Origin: Actinomycetes bacterium
GTDB lineage: Bacteria > Actinomycetota > Actinomycetes > S36-B12 > UBA10799
Assembly: GCA_029779995.1 (NCBI GenBank)
Contig: JAKOZM010000229.1
Location: forward strand, 1 to 22,844
Length of the DNA stretch: 22,844 nucleotides
Reading direction: 5' to 3'
The notes under the pieces were generated by a model, which was given only the letters and a program-made list of their open reading frames with translations, was not told where the DNA came from and did no database searches. Shown piece after piece: positions 8,324 through 17,238 of the stretch (positions within the stretch are counted from its first letter, which is position 1; each line of letters begins with the position of its first letter). The position numbers were made by a program, and so were the translations under genes.

Positions 8324-10426
8324 ATGCGAGGCAGCCGCCGATGGTCGAGCGTGGCGCTGGTCACGGGGACGGTCCTGTTTCTTCTGGCCAGTGTCGCGGG
8401 TTTCCTCAACGCGAACGTTGTCAATGGTCCCCGGTTCGCTAACCACATCAACGAGATGCGCCAGGATCCGGCGCTGGCGGCGGCCGTCGGCAAGGAAGTG
8501 GCCGCCTTGGTGGTGGACACGCAGCCAGATCTCGTCGCCGTGGCGCCAGCCATCGAATCCGCGGCGGCGACCGTGCTGTCGAGCACCGCGTTCAACGGCG
8601 TATTCACCGCCGCAGTGGTCTCTTTTCACAGCGCCCTGACCGAACAAGGCTCGAGTTCTGCGGTGCTGACCGTGGCTGACATCGGGTCGGCGGCAGTTTC
8701 TCTATTGGATGCGGTGGCGCCGGATCTGGCGCAACGCATCCCGTCCGATCTGGACGTGACGCTGGCTCAGATCGGCGGACAGGATGGTCCGGCCGCGATC
8801 ATCATCCCGCTCTTCCAGACCGTCACAGCGCTGGCTTTGGTGCTGCCGCTGTTGGCGATCGGCCTGTGGGCGCTGGGGGTGTGGCTGGCCGGCGACCGGC
8901 GGATGGCCCTGCTGCGGGTGGGATGGGCGCTTGTCAGCGTGGCGGGCGTGCTGGCCGTCATCGGCGTGCTGGGCTGGATCGCGAGCCGACTCGTGGCGCT
9001 CCCGCCCCTGCAGACCGCGGTGGTGGAATCCGCGGCCGACGTCTTCGGCCAGGCGTTGGCAGTGCGCGTGCTGGTCACGGCTCTAGTGGGTGCCTTGATG
9101 GTCGTCGCGGCCAGCGCCTTGTTGCCACAGGTCCACGTCCATGAGCGCGTCGATGCCGCTGTGCGGTTATTGATGCGCCGTCCTGCCCAGGCCAGTTGGG
9201 CGCTGGTCCGAGCATTGCTGCTGGTGGGCGTGGGTGTGGCATTCATCTTTGTCCCGTCCGTGGCGCTGGCTGTGGTCTCGGTGGTCGCCGGCGCGGCCAT
9301 CTTCCTGGTGGGCGTCAGTGAACTGGACCTGGTCGCCGAGCGGGCGCGCGAACGCCAAGTGGTCGAAGGCGGCAAGGGTTGGCGGTGGGCGTGGGCCCTC
9401 CCGGTGGGGGCAGTGGTGGTAGCCGTTGGCCTGCTTGCCGCCCTCCTGGTGCCTGCGGCCCTACCCCAGCAGGAGTCGGTGGCAGCTGTGGTCGATCCGC
9501 AGGCGTGCAACGGCCACCCGGAACTGTGTGATCGCGCGTTCAGCGAGGTGGCGTTCCCGGCCACCCACAACGCGATGTCGGCCGCCGACCAGCCCGGGTG
9601 GTTCCTCGCCGAGCAGCCGACCACGATGGTCCGCAGCCTCGATGACGGCATCCGGGTCTTCCTGATCGACACCTGGTACGGGCAGGCCACGGCATCGGGC
9701 GGCGCCGTCACTGCCCAGCGTTCCCTGGCGCGTGCGCAGTCCGAACTGACATCCGGGCGTGCGCAGGAGATCACGCCGGCCATGCAGCGCACCGTCGACC
9801 GGCTGCGTGGAGAGGACACCCTCGGTCCGGTAGAGGTGTACATGTGTCACACCTTGTGCGAGTTGGGGGCTACGCCCCTGCAGCAGCAACTCGACGGGCT
9901 GGCGGCCTGGATGGACGCCCACCCCCGCGACGTGGTGACCGTATTCATACAGGACGCCACCTCCCCAGCCGATACCGCCGCGGTGTTTGAACAGGCAGGT
10001 CTGGTCGACAAGACGTACGTGCATACGGCAGGGGCGGCGTGGCCCACGTTGCGCGAGATGATCGACAGTGGTCGCCGGCTGGTCGTGCTGATGGAGAACG
10101 AGGGTGGGGGCCAGCAGTACCCGTACCTGCAGCAGGGGTTCGACCTCGTGCAGGACACGGGCTACACCTACGCGTCGGTGGACGACTTCGACTGTGCCCG
10201 CAACCGCGGTCGCAAGGATGCACAGATCCTGCTGGTCAACCACTGGCTCAGCAGCTTCACGCGCTTGGTCTCGAACGCGCAGCAGGCGAACACCGAGGAG
10301 GTGCTCGGGGACAGGGTCCGCAGCTGTCAGGCCGAGCGGGGCATGATGACGAACTTCGTGGCGGTGAACTGGTACGACCAAGGCGACCTGCTGGCAGTGG
10401 TCGATGAGCTCAATGGGGTCGGCTGA
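8324..10426 (+). CDS. Polytopic membrane protein with C-terminal PI-PLC-like phosphodiesterase domain
   Basis: The protein has 700 residues. An N-terminal membrane segment (about 10-30) is followed by an extracytoplasmic helical stretch (about 31-155), several membrane segments (about 158-188, 195-222, 248-268, 293-330 and 357-380) and a C-terminal domain (about 390-700) of the PLC-like phosphodiesterase fold. That domain has the paired active-site histidines expected of the fold: T-H-N (H415) and M-C-H (H509), with a conserved G-I-R-V-F-L-I-D segment (442-449) between them. Four cysteines (395, 402, 508, 512) suggest disulfides, so the domain probably faces outside. Such enzymes cleave phosphodiester bonds of phosphoinositides or related lipid heads, and the substrate here is unknown. 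The 3' end overlaps the convergent DUF1905 gene by 17 bp. Confidence 0.82.
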   Translation: MRGSRRWSSVALVTGTVLFLLASVAGFLNANVVNGPRFANHINEMRQDPALAAAVGKEVAALVVDTQPDLVAVAPAIESAAATVLSSTAFNGVFTAAVVSFHSALTEQGSSSAVLTVADIGSAAVSLLDAVAPDLAQRIPSDLDVTLAQIGGQDGPAAIIIPLFQTVTALALVLPLLAIGLWALGVWLAGDRRMALLRVGWALVSVAGVLAVIGVLGWIASRLVALPPLQTAVVESAADVFGQALAVRVLVTALVGALMVVAASALLPQVHVHERVDAAVRLLMRRPAQASWALVRALLLVGVGVAFIFVPSVALAVVSVVAGAAIFLVGVSELDLVAERARERQVVEGGKGWRWAWALPVGAVVVAVGLLAALLVPAALPQQESVAAVVDPQACNGHPELCDRAFSEVAFPATHNAMSAADQPGWFLAEQPTTMVRSLDDGIRVFLIDTWYGQATASGGAVTAQRSLARAQSELTSGRAQEITPAMQRTVDRLRGEDTLGPVEVYMCHTLCELGATPLQQQLDGLAAWMDAHPRDVVTVFIQDATSPADTAAVFEQAGLVDKTYVHTAGAAWPTLREMIDSGRRLVVLMENEGGGQQYPYLQQGFDLVQDTGYTYASVDDFDCARNRGRKDAQILLVNHWLSSFTRLVSNAQQANTEEVLGDRVRSCQAERGMMTNFVAVNWYDQGDLLAVVDELNGVG

Positions 10427-10868
10427 GCGGATCCAGTTGGGTCACCGCCTTCGCCGCGCGGCGGACTCGGGTCTGCGCCTGCTTGGCCGAGGCGACGTAT
10501 TGGGCCCACTCGCGGCGATGGGTGTAGGACAGGGCGTCATAGGCCGCTTGCGCCTGCGGTGCGGCGCCCAACGCCTGCCGAAGTTCCACCGGCACCTCGA
10601 CCTCGCGGGGCGCTGTGTCGAGTTCCATCTCGATGTCGATCACATCACCGGCCGTCACCCGCGCAGCCGCTGCGTTGGCCTTGTTGAACCCGAGGAGCAG
10701 GCACCCCTTCATGGGCGCGACGGTTGTGCGGAAGGTGAACCCGTTGACGGTCACAGCGACCGGGACGCGGCGCTTCTCACTGATCTGCGCCAAAACCTCG
10801 GCCGGGACATCCACGTAGGGTGAGGTCCCGTGCTGCTGTGCCACCGGGGCGCGGAATCGTACCGACAT
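10410..10868 (-). CDS. DUF1905 / YdeI (OmdA)-like protein
   Basis: This 152-residue protein has an N-terminal DUF1905 beta domain (about 1-85, with F-R-A-P-V and a central V-N-G-F-x-F-R-T-T-V) and a C-terminal helical YdeI/OmdA segment (A-Y-D-A-L-S-Y-T-H-R-R-E-W). That segment is the hallmark of the family once linked to bacteriocin protection. Its biochemical role is not established. An in-frame ATG exists 13 codons upstream (10907), but it would overlap the divergent GH13 start. The ATG at 10866-10868 has TAGCCT 7 nt upstream and begins the conserved domain, so I chose it. The gene is probably leaderless and cytosolic. Confidence 0.85.
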   Translation of the reverse strand: MSVRFRAPVAQQHGTSPYVDVPAEVLAQISEKRRVPVAVTVNGFTFRTTVAPMKGCLLLGFNKANAAAARVTAGDVIDIEMELDTAPREVEVPVELRQALGAAPQAQAAYDALSYTHRREWAQYVASAKQAQTRVRRAAKAVTQLDPLSRPH

Positions 10869-10875
10869 GGTGATC

Positions 10876-10891
10876 AGGCTACGAGTACCGT
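10876..10891. promoter_or_regulatory. Interlocked divergent -10 boxes (DUF1905 and GH13 genes)
   Basis: On the minus strand, TAGCCT (complement of 10876-10881) lies 7 nt before the DUF1905 ATG. On the plus strand, TACCGT (10886-10891) lies 6 nt before the GTG at 10898. The two boxes are only 4 bp apart, so both promoters occupy the same DNA. CCGACA at 10862-10867, 18 bp before the plus box, may be its -35. Confidence 0.5.
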
Positions 10892-10897
10892 GAGCGG

Positions 10898-12553
10898 GTG
10901 ACGCCATGGTGGACCAGCGCTGTTGTGTACCAGATCTATCCGCGTTCCTTCGCAGATTCCAACGGTGACGGGATTGGGGACCTGCCGGGGATCACCTCCC
11001 GCTTGGACTATCTGAAAGACCTGGGGGTCGACGTCATCTGGTTGAGCCCGGTCTACCGCTCGCCGCAGGACGACAACGGGTACGACATCAGCGATTACCG
11101 CGACATTGATCCGATGTTCGGCACACTCGCCGACTTCGACGAGTTGCTCGCGCAGGTCCACGTCCGCGGCATGAAACTGGTGATGGACCTGGTGGTCAAC
11201 CACACCAGCGACGAGCACCCCTGGTTCATCGAATCGCGGAGCAGCCTGGACAACCCTAAACGCGATTGGTACTGGTGGCGCGACGGCAAGGACGGCCAGC
11301 CGCCCACCAACTGGGGTTCGATCTTCTCGGGCAGCGCGTGGGAACTCGACGAGACCACCGGCCAGTACTACCTGCACCTGTTCACTCGCAAGCAGCCCGA
11401 TCTGAACTGGGAGAACCCGCAGGTCCGGCATGCCGTCTACGATCTCATGAACTGGTGGCTCGACCGTGGGGTCGACGGCTTCCGGATGGATGTCATCAAC
11501 CTGATCTCCAAGCACATCGCACTGCCGCAGGCAGTGGTGCCAATGGGGGAGTTGTACGGCGACGGCGGGCCGTATTACATGAACGGCCCGCGTCTGCACG
11601 AGTTCCTGCAAGAGATGTACGCCAACGTCTTCGCCGGTCGCGCCACCGACTGCCTCACCGTCGGGGAGTGCCCCGGGACTTCAGTGGAGCAGGCCCGGCT
11701 GCTGACCGACCAGCAGCGTCACGAGCTCGACATGGTCTTCCAGTTCGAGCACATGCAGATCGACCACGGCCGCAGCAAGTGGGATGTGCAGGGCCTCAAA
11801 TTGGTGGACCTCAAGGCGAACCTGGCGAAGTGGCAGTACGGGCTGGCGGATGTCGGGTGGAACAGCCTCTACTGGAACAACCACGACCAGCCCCGGGTGG
11901 TGTCGCGTTTTGGTGAGCGGGCCTACTGGTACGAGTCCGCCACGCTGCTCGGTGCCGTGCTCCATCTGCATCGGGGCACGCCTTACGTGTACCAGGGTGA
12001 GGAGTTGGGGATGACCAACTACCCGTTCACCAGCGTCGATGAGTTCGTGGATGTGGAGTCGCTGAACTACTACCACCAGGCCGTGGACCAGCAGGGTCTG
12101 GATCCTCGCACTGTACTGATGGCCCTCGAGGCAGTCGGGCGCGACAACGCCCGGACGCCGATGCAGTGGGACGACTCCGACCAGGCCGGGTTCACAACGG
12201 GCACGCCATGGTTGAGCGTCAATCCCAACCATGACCGCATCAACGCGGCCGCCCAGGTCGGCGATCCGGAATCTGTCTTCTCCTGGTATCGGCGTCTGAT
12301 CGAGCTGCGCCATCGCGACCCGGTGGTGCGCAACGGACGGTTCGAACTGCTGCTGCCGGCTGACCCGCAGGTGTATGCCTTCACCCGCACATTGGGTGAC
12401 GATCGCCTGCTGGTGGTCGCCAACTTCGGCGGGGAACCCGTCCTTGTGCCGATGGAGATGGCCGGCGAGATCGTGCTGTGCAACTACCGGGAACCCGTTG
12501 GCAGCGCTTTGCGGCCGTGGGAGATCCGGGTCTTCCGGCAGCGGGTCGCGTGA
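10898..12553 (+). CDS. GH13 alpha-glucosidase, oligo-1,6-glucosidase type
   Basis: The 551-residue protein is a full-length family GH13 glucosidase. The four conserved regions are present: D-L-V-V-N-H-T-S (97-104), G-F-R-M-D-V-I-N (nucleophile D198), the acid/base Glu in T-V-G-E (E257) and N-N-H-D-Q-P-R (D330). The residue after the nucleophile is Val, which in this family goes with alpha-1,6 specificity (isomaltase, dextran glucosidase), whereas maltases usually have another residue. A C-terminal beta domain ends the chain. There is no signal peptide, so the enzyme should act in the cytosol on imported isomalto-oligosaccharides or on trehalose/glycogen-derived sugars. GTG at 10898 starts the protein at the conserved W-W-x-x-A-V-V-Y-Q-I-Y-P-R-S-F. 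The stop overlaps the start of the next gene (TGATG). No transporter or regulator gene is adjacent. Confidence 0.93.
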   Translation: MTPWWTSAVVYQIYPRSFADSNGDGIGDLPGITSRLDYLKDLGVDVIWLSPVYRSPQDDNGYDISDYRDIDPMFGTLADFDELLAQVHVRGMKLVMDLVVNHTSDEHPWFIESRSSLDNPKRDWYWWRDGKDGQPPTNWGSIFSGSAWELDETTGQYYLHLFTRKQPDLNWENPQVRHAVYDLMNWWLDRGVDGFRMDVINLISKHIALPQAVVPMGELYGDGGPYYMNGPRLHEFLQEMYANVFAGRATDCLTVGECPGTSVEQARLLTDQQRHELDMVFQFEHMQIDHGRSKWDVQGLKLVDLKANLAKWQYGLADVGWNSLYWNNHDQPRVVSRFGERAYWYESATLLGAVLHLHRGTPYVYQGEELGMTNYPFTSVDEFVDVESLNYYHQAVDQQGLDPRTVLMALEAVGRDNARTPMQWDDSDQAGFTTGTPWLSVNPNHDRINAAAQVGDPESVFSWYRRLIELRHRDPVVRNGRFELLLPADPQVYAFTRTLGDDRLLVVANFGGEPVLVPMEMAGEIVLCNYREPVGSALRPWEIRVFRQRVA

Positions 12554-12867
12554 TGGAGGAGCCTGACTACCGCTACATCCTGGCCAACGAGCGGACCTAT
12601 TTGGCCTGGGTGCGCACTGGCCTCGCGTTGATCGCCGGGGGTATCGCCCTGCGGGTGTTCACCGAGGATTCCGAGGTTCTAGGTGCCGCGGCAGTCGGCG
12701 CGAGTCTGCTCGGGGGCGGACTCGCCGTGCTGTCGTTCTTCCACTGGCAGCACGTACAGACCGCCATGAAACGCGGGGAGCCGCTTCCGACGCAGCGTGG
12801 CCCCCTCATTCTGACCGTCGGGGTGGTGGTTCTGGCCGCACTGGTCACCATCGGCGTGATGATCTGA
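12553..12867 (+). CDS. DUF202 small membrane protein 1
   Basis: The 104-residue protein carries the DUF202 hallmark near its N-terminus (N-E-R-T-Y-L-A-W-V-R-T-G-L-A) and three hydrophobic segments (about 17-39, 45-66 and 80-103). DUF202 is also found in the yeast VTC polyphosphate-polymerase complex and in YidH-type bacterial proteins, but its bacterial role is unknown to me. The ATG overlaps the GH13 stop by one base (TGATG). No ribosome binding site is visible, so translation probably depends on termination of the upstream gene. It is followed after 12 bp by a second DUF202 protein. Confidence 0.85.
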   Translation: MEEPDYRYILANERTYLAWVRTGLALIAGGIALRVFTEDSEVLGAAAVGASLLGGGLAVLSFFHWQHVQTAMKRGEPLPTQRGPLILTVGVVVLAALVTIGVMI

Positions 12868-12879
12868 CGGGCACTGCCG

Positions 12880-13149
12880 ATGAACTCGCAGTACGAACGC
12901 ACACGGCTTGCCTGGCGGCGCACACTGCTGGCAATCACGGTGATCGGTGGGCTGGGCGCTGTCCACCTCGCGCTCGCCGATTATCAGATCGAAGCGGGCA
13001 TCGCCATTGTCATGACGGTCATCGGGATCATCCCGATCGTGCATCGACTGCGCTCCTTACGCGGTGAGGCGCCGGCCGCCACCTGGGAGCCGGTGGTCGT
13101 CACGCTGGTGGCGGTCCTGTTGTCGTTGAGTGTGCTCGTCGGGGCCTGA
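12880..13149 (+). CDS. DUF202 small membrane protein 2
   Basis: This 89-residue protein also has the DUF202 signature (Y-E-R-T-R-L-A-W-R-R-T-L-L-A) and three hydrophobic segments. Paired DUF202 genes (yidH/yidG-like) are common and may form a heteromer in the membrane. It lies 12 bp after the first DUF202 gene on the same strand and likely belongs to the same transcript as the GH13 gene. Its last 50 bases overlap the end of the convergent acyltransferase gene. Confidence 0.82.
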   Translation: MNSQYERTRLAWRRTLLAITVIGGLGAVHLALADYQIEAGIAIVMTVIGIIPIVHRLRSLRGEAPAATWEPVVVTLVAVLLSLSVLVGA

Positions 13150-14356
13150 CGAGGAGGTAGGCCAGCACGACCAGGACCAGGTTCACCGCGGCGCTGGATG
13201 GTAGGCCGGCGGCACCCGCGCCCCACCATGTTCCGAAACCGGTCGCGGCTGTATTGAGTACGGCCAACCCGCCCAGGGCACACCCGAGGCCGGCTCGCGC
13301 CAGGCCCGGGAGGCGGGTGAGCCAGCGTTGCGGGGTAGTCGCCACCCCCGCCAGCAGCCAGGCGAGCGGGATGACGAGCGCCACCACCGTCAGGTGCACG
13401 GCCCACCAGGTGAGGCTCAAGGCGGGGGCGGCGAAGCCCAGGAGCATTGCGCAACCGGCCGCGGCGCCGACCAAGGGGATGTGCCAGAGGTACATGCCCA
13501 TCCCCCGCGCCCCGACCAGGGCGATAGCGGTCCAGATTCGGTCGTTGCCCAGCCAGCGCTGCAGCACCGGCCACAACCCGGCCACCAGCAGGATCTGGCC
13601 GGCTCCGAACAGGGCGAGAACCACGCTCGGCGGGGCGAGGTTTGAGAAGCCGGGAATCCCGTTGACGGAGATCAGGCTCACCGAGAACGGGCCACTGATC
13701 GCCACGAGCACGGCAATACCGATCAGGGCCAGACCGGCCGGGATCGCCATACGGCGGCCTCGCAGGGTGGGCAAGTAGTAGCCCACCTGGTGCAGCCAGC
13801 CCCACACGAGCAGCATATTCAGCCACGCGAAGCCCGCCAGATCGGTGAATCGCAGCAGGTCGATGGAGATGATCACTAGGAGCCACCCGGCCAGAGTTGG
13901 CCCGGGCCGGGACGTCCATTTCGTGGTGACAACTGCAGCCGCTGCGACCAGCAGGTAGACCCCCGCGAACCACAGGAGTTGGGCCAAGAACCGGCCGGCC
14001 CCGACCGCATGCAGTGGGAACAGGATGACGGTCCAGAACATCGCATACACCACGACGGGTGCCAGTAGGCGCGATCCGCGTGACTGCAAGTACTGCCCGC
14101 GGCCGTGGCGGATCAGGCTCGCGGCGTTGCTCACCGCCCCGGCAGCGAAGAAGAGGGGCAGGACCTGGAAGATCCAGGTGAGGGGTACCAGGAAGTGCGC
14201 CTCCTCGAGGACGTTCACCGGGGTGCCGTCCGGGGGGATGTGCCAGGCCAGGCTGTGGCCGGCGATGACCACAAGAAGGGCGAGCGCCTTGATGGCGTCC
14301 AGGACGCGGTCGCGATTCCGGGAGGCGGCCACGACGCGTTCGGTCAGCCCCGGCAT
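13100..14356 (-). CDS. Acyltransferase-3 family integral membrane protein
   Basis: This 418-residue protein has about ten hydrophobic segments and an N-terminal acyltransferase-3 signature (R-D-R-V-L-D-A-I-K-A-L-A-L-L-V-V-I-A-G-H). The conserved His in that signature is thought to act in acyl transfer. A typical Y-L-W-H-I-P motif occurs in a later helix. Family members O-acylate exported or membrane-bound glycans, lipids or antibiotics. The acceptor cannot be predicted here and no polysaccharide cluster is adjacent. The start at 14356 is supported by TACCGT 6 nt upstream. A longer ORF in another frame covers the same DNA but is Arg/Pro-rich and not real. The 3' end overlaps the DUF202 gene by 50 bp. 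Confidence 0.87.
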   Translation of the reverse strand: MPGLTERVVAASRNRDRVLDAIKALALLVVIAGHSLAWHIPPDGTPVNVLEEAHFLVPLTWIFQVLPLFFAAGAVSNAASLIRHGRGQYLQSRGSRLLAPVVVYAMFWTVILFPLHAVGAGRFLAQLLWFAGVYLLVAAAAVVTTKWTSRPGPTLAGWLLVIISIDLLRFTDLAGFAWLNMLLVWGWLHQVGYYLPTLRGRRMAIPAGLALIGIAVLVAISGPFSVSLISVNGIPGFSNLAPPSVVLALFGAGQILLVAGLWPVLQRWLGNDRIWTAIALVGARGMGMYLWHIPLVGAAAGCAMLLGFAAPALSLTWWAVHLTVVALVIPLAWLLAGVATTPQRWLTRLPGLARAGLGCALGGLAVLNTAATGFGTWWGAGAAGLPSSAAVNLVLVVLAYLLVRPRRAHSTTTGPPPA

Positions 14357-14362
14357 GTACGC

Positions 14363-14368
14363 ACGGTA
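14363..14368 (-). promoter_or_regulatory. -10 box of the acyltransferase gene (leaderless)
   Basis: The minus strand reads TACCGT, 6 nt (GCGTAC) and then ATG. The left arm of the inverted repeat at 14379-14436 lies just upstream, at the expected -35 position. Confidence 0.55.
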
Positions 14369-14378
14369 CAGGGGGCGT

Positions 14379-14436
14379 GGTCAGACGTGGGGGAGTTGCG
14401 TGAGTTGTCCACAAGCGTGCTGCCACGTGTCTGACC
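14379..14436. repeat. Imperfect inverted repeat between divergent promoters
   Basis: The left arm GGTCAGACGTGG (14379-14390) is the reverse complement of the right arm CCACGTGTCTGACC (14423-14436), apart from two extra bases in the right arm. Read toward each gene, both promoters therefore carry the same element CCACGT(GT)CTGACC shortly upstream of their -10 boxes (10 bp for the acyltransferase, 7 bp for DUF2461). It is a candidate site for a regulator shared by the two genes. Confidence 0.5.
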
Positions 14437-14443
14437 GGGGTGG

Positions 14444-14449
14444 CAGGCT
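14444..14449 (+). promoter_or_regulatory. Weak -10 box of the DUF2461 gene
   Basis: CAGGCT lies exactly 6 nt before the ATG at 14456. It differs from the TASSST pattern of the other leaderless genes only in its first base. Confidence 0.35.
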
Positions 14450-14455
14450 CGACCC

Positions 14456-15088
14456 ATGCCTATTGGAATCCCCGCCGAAGCCTTTGACTTCTACGATCAC
14501 CTGGCCGCCGACAACACCCGTGAGTTCTGGGTCGAGCACAAGCCGCAGTGGGAACGCGATGTCCGCGACCCGTTGCAGGCACTCGCCGACGCCGTCGGGG
14601 AGCCTTTTGGCCCGGCTCATCTGTACCGCCCTTACCGCGATATGCGGTTCAGCCGCGACAAGACGCCGATCAAGGATCACCAGGGCTGCCTCTTCAAGGG
14701 GCCTCACGGCCTCGGTTGGTACATGCAGGTTTCCGGCACCGGGTTCATGGTGGCCGGCGGTTGGTACCAGAGCACGGGGGATCAGGTGAAGCGGTACCGC
14801 GAGTACCTGAGCGAGTACGGCTCAGCCGATCTGCGCAAGGCCCTGGAGGTGGCCACCGCAGCAGGCTTTGTTGTCGACGGTGACCAGCTGAAGACCAGGC
14901 CGCGGGGGGTGGACCCCGACAGTCCGGATCTGGACCTGCTGCGCCATCGCACGCTGCACGCCACCCGTTCCTGGGAACCCGCTGCCTGGATGGAGACCCC
15001 AGAACTGGTCAGCACGGTGCAGGTGTCCTTCGAGGCCATCCGGCCCATGATCGAAACGCTGGCCGAGATGGTGGGTCCGCCGGAGTGA
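14456..15088 (+). CDS. DUF2461 (TIGR02453) family protein
   Basis: The 210-residue protein matches the DUF2461 family in length and layout. It begins with F-D-F-Y-D-H-L-A-A-D-N-T-R-E-F-W and has the characteristic Y-R-P-Y-R-D-M-R-F-S-R-D-K-T-P-I-K segment around residues 59-75, followed by G-W-Y-M-Q-V-S and a G-G-W-Y segment. The family is widespread, soluble and of unknown function. The start at 14456 fits the family N-terminus and the weak -10 box. The gene is divergent from the acyltransferase and shares a possible regulatory repeat with it. Its last 307 bases are covered on the other strand by the open frame of the GNAT gene. Confidence 0.88.
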   Translation: MPIGIPAEAFDFYDHLAADNTREFWVEHKPQWERDVRDPLQALADAVGEPFGPAHLYRPYRDMRFSRDKTPIKDHQGCLFKGPHGLGWYMQVSGTGFMVAGGWYQSTGDQVKRYREYLSEYGSADLRKALEVATAAGFVVDGDQLKTRPRGVDPDSPDLDLLRHRTLHATRSWEPAAWMETPELVSTVQVSFEAIRPMIETLAEMVGPPE

Positions 15089-15633
15089 GCGGCGCCGGGA
15101 GCACTCTCAGCGCCACTGCCGGACAGGCTGACTATTACATCCCTACGCGTTGTTTGTTCCTGCCACTCCGAGGTGAGCAGTTCGTATTGGCAGCCATCGA
15201 GCCAGTCCAGTTCGGCGTGCCGCGAATCAGCAATGCCATGCAGCTCACGGCGCATCCCCAAAGCCTTCAAGGTGCGCACGGCGGCCAGGTTATCGGCGTT
15301 GCAGATGGCGGTGACGCGTCGCAGCTCCAAAGGGCCGAACGCGGCCGCCAGCAGCCCGTACCCCATTGCCGAGCCCACCCGCAATCCCCAGTAGCGGGGA
15401 TCGACGATGTACCCGATCCTGCCTTCGGTCCGCAATGGCATCCCCGGTTGTTCGGCGACGCAGGAGAAGTCGGTGTCGCTGTCGGCCACAGCCAGCCAGT
15501 CCCGCCGGAACACGTCTGGATCAACTGATGTCCGAATCATGAAATGGTTTGCATCGGCGTCGTTACGCAAACTGAGCAGGCGCTCGATGTCGTCCGGTGT
15601 CGCGTAGCGCAGCAGCAGCGAACCAACGAGCAT
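14782..15633 (-). CDS. GNAT (RimJ/RimL-like) N-acetyltransferase with a doubtful C-terminal extension
   Basis: Residues 1 to about 160 form a complete GNAT domain of the RimJ/RimL type. It starts with L-L-L-R-Y-A-T-P-D-D and has I-G-Y-I-V-D-P-R-Y-W-G-L-R-V-G-S-A-M (acetyl-CoA loop region) and the N-x-x-A-V-R-T-L-K-A-L-G-M motif. It should transfer an acetyl group from acetyl-CoA to an amine, possibly a ribosomal or other protein N-terminus. The domain ends near 15150, but the frame has no stop until 14782. The extra 120 residues are Ser/Arg-rich and lie antisense to DUF2461, so they look like a shadow. A stop (TAG) occurs in a neighbouring frame just after the domain, so a one-base indel or sequencing error may have removed the normal end. 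No clear ribosome binding site or -10 box was found. Confidence 0.72.
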   Translation of the reverse strand: MLVGSLLLRYATPDDIERLLSLRNDADANHFMIRTSVDPDVFRRDWLAVADSDTDFSCVAEQPGMPLRTEGRIGYIVDPRYWGLRVGSAMGYGLLAAAFGPLELRRVTAICNADNLAAVRTLKALGMRRELHGIADSRHAELDWLDGCQYELLTSEWQEQTTRRDVIVSLSGSGAESAPGAAHSGGPTISASVSIMGRMASKDTCTVLTSSGVSIQAAGSQERVACSVRWRSRSRSGLSGSTPRGLVFSWSPSTTKPAAVATSRALRRSAEPYSLRYSRYRFT

Positions 15634-15726
15634 CGGCCCCGCCGTTGTGTGACGCCCTTCCCCTCTGAGTGCTCCTAGCCACCGCCTTTGGCTCGAGATG
15701 AAAATGTCAAGTAGTCCACACCGAAT

Positions 15727-15741
15727 TACCTGGTCAAGGTA
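15727..15741. repeat. Short inverted repeat upstream of HNH gene 2
   Basis: TACCT (15727-15731), GGTCA and AGGTA (15737-15741) form a perfect 5-bp inverted repeat. It ends 19 bp before the -10 box TACGGT, so it would overlap the -35 region. It could be an operator, but so short a repeat may be chance. Confidence 0.3.
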
Positions 15742-15760
15742 GTTTGTCGTAGGTCCTGCG

Positions 15761-15766
15761 TACGGT
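15761..15766 (+). promoter_or_regulatory. -10 box of HNH gene 2, deciding its start
   Basis: TACGGT is followed by exactly 6 nt (ATGGGT) and ATG at 15773. The in-frame ATG at 15767 directly abuts the box, so a leaderless transcript would begin at 15773. Confidence 0.5.
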
Positions 15767-15772
15767 ATGGGT

Positions 15773-17237
<1,465 letters not shown>

Positions 17238-17238
<1 letters not shown>

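Noticed and set aside
10869..10907. Longer start for the DUF1905 protein (13 extra residues)
   Set aside because: It would overlap the GH13 start, and the -10 box TAGCCT lies inside this segment directly before the ATG at 10868.
12984..14426. 480-residue minus-strand open frame over the acyltransferase
   Set aside because: It covers the same DNA in another frame, is rich in Arg, Pro and Gly, and has no family features. The 418-residue frame has membrane helices and the family signature.
15677..15693. AGCCA/TGGCT hairpin between the GNAT and HNH genes
   Set aside because: A 5-bp stem with a 7-nt loop upstream of both divergent genes is probably chance and is not in a terminator position.
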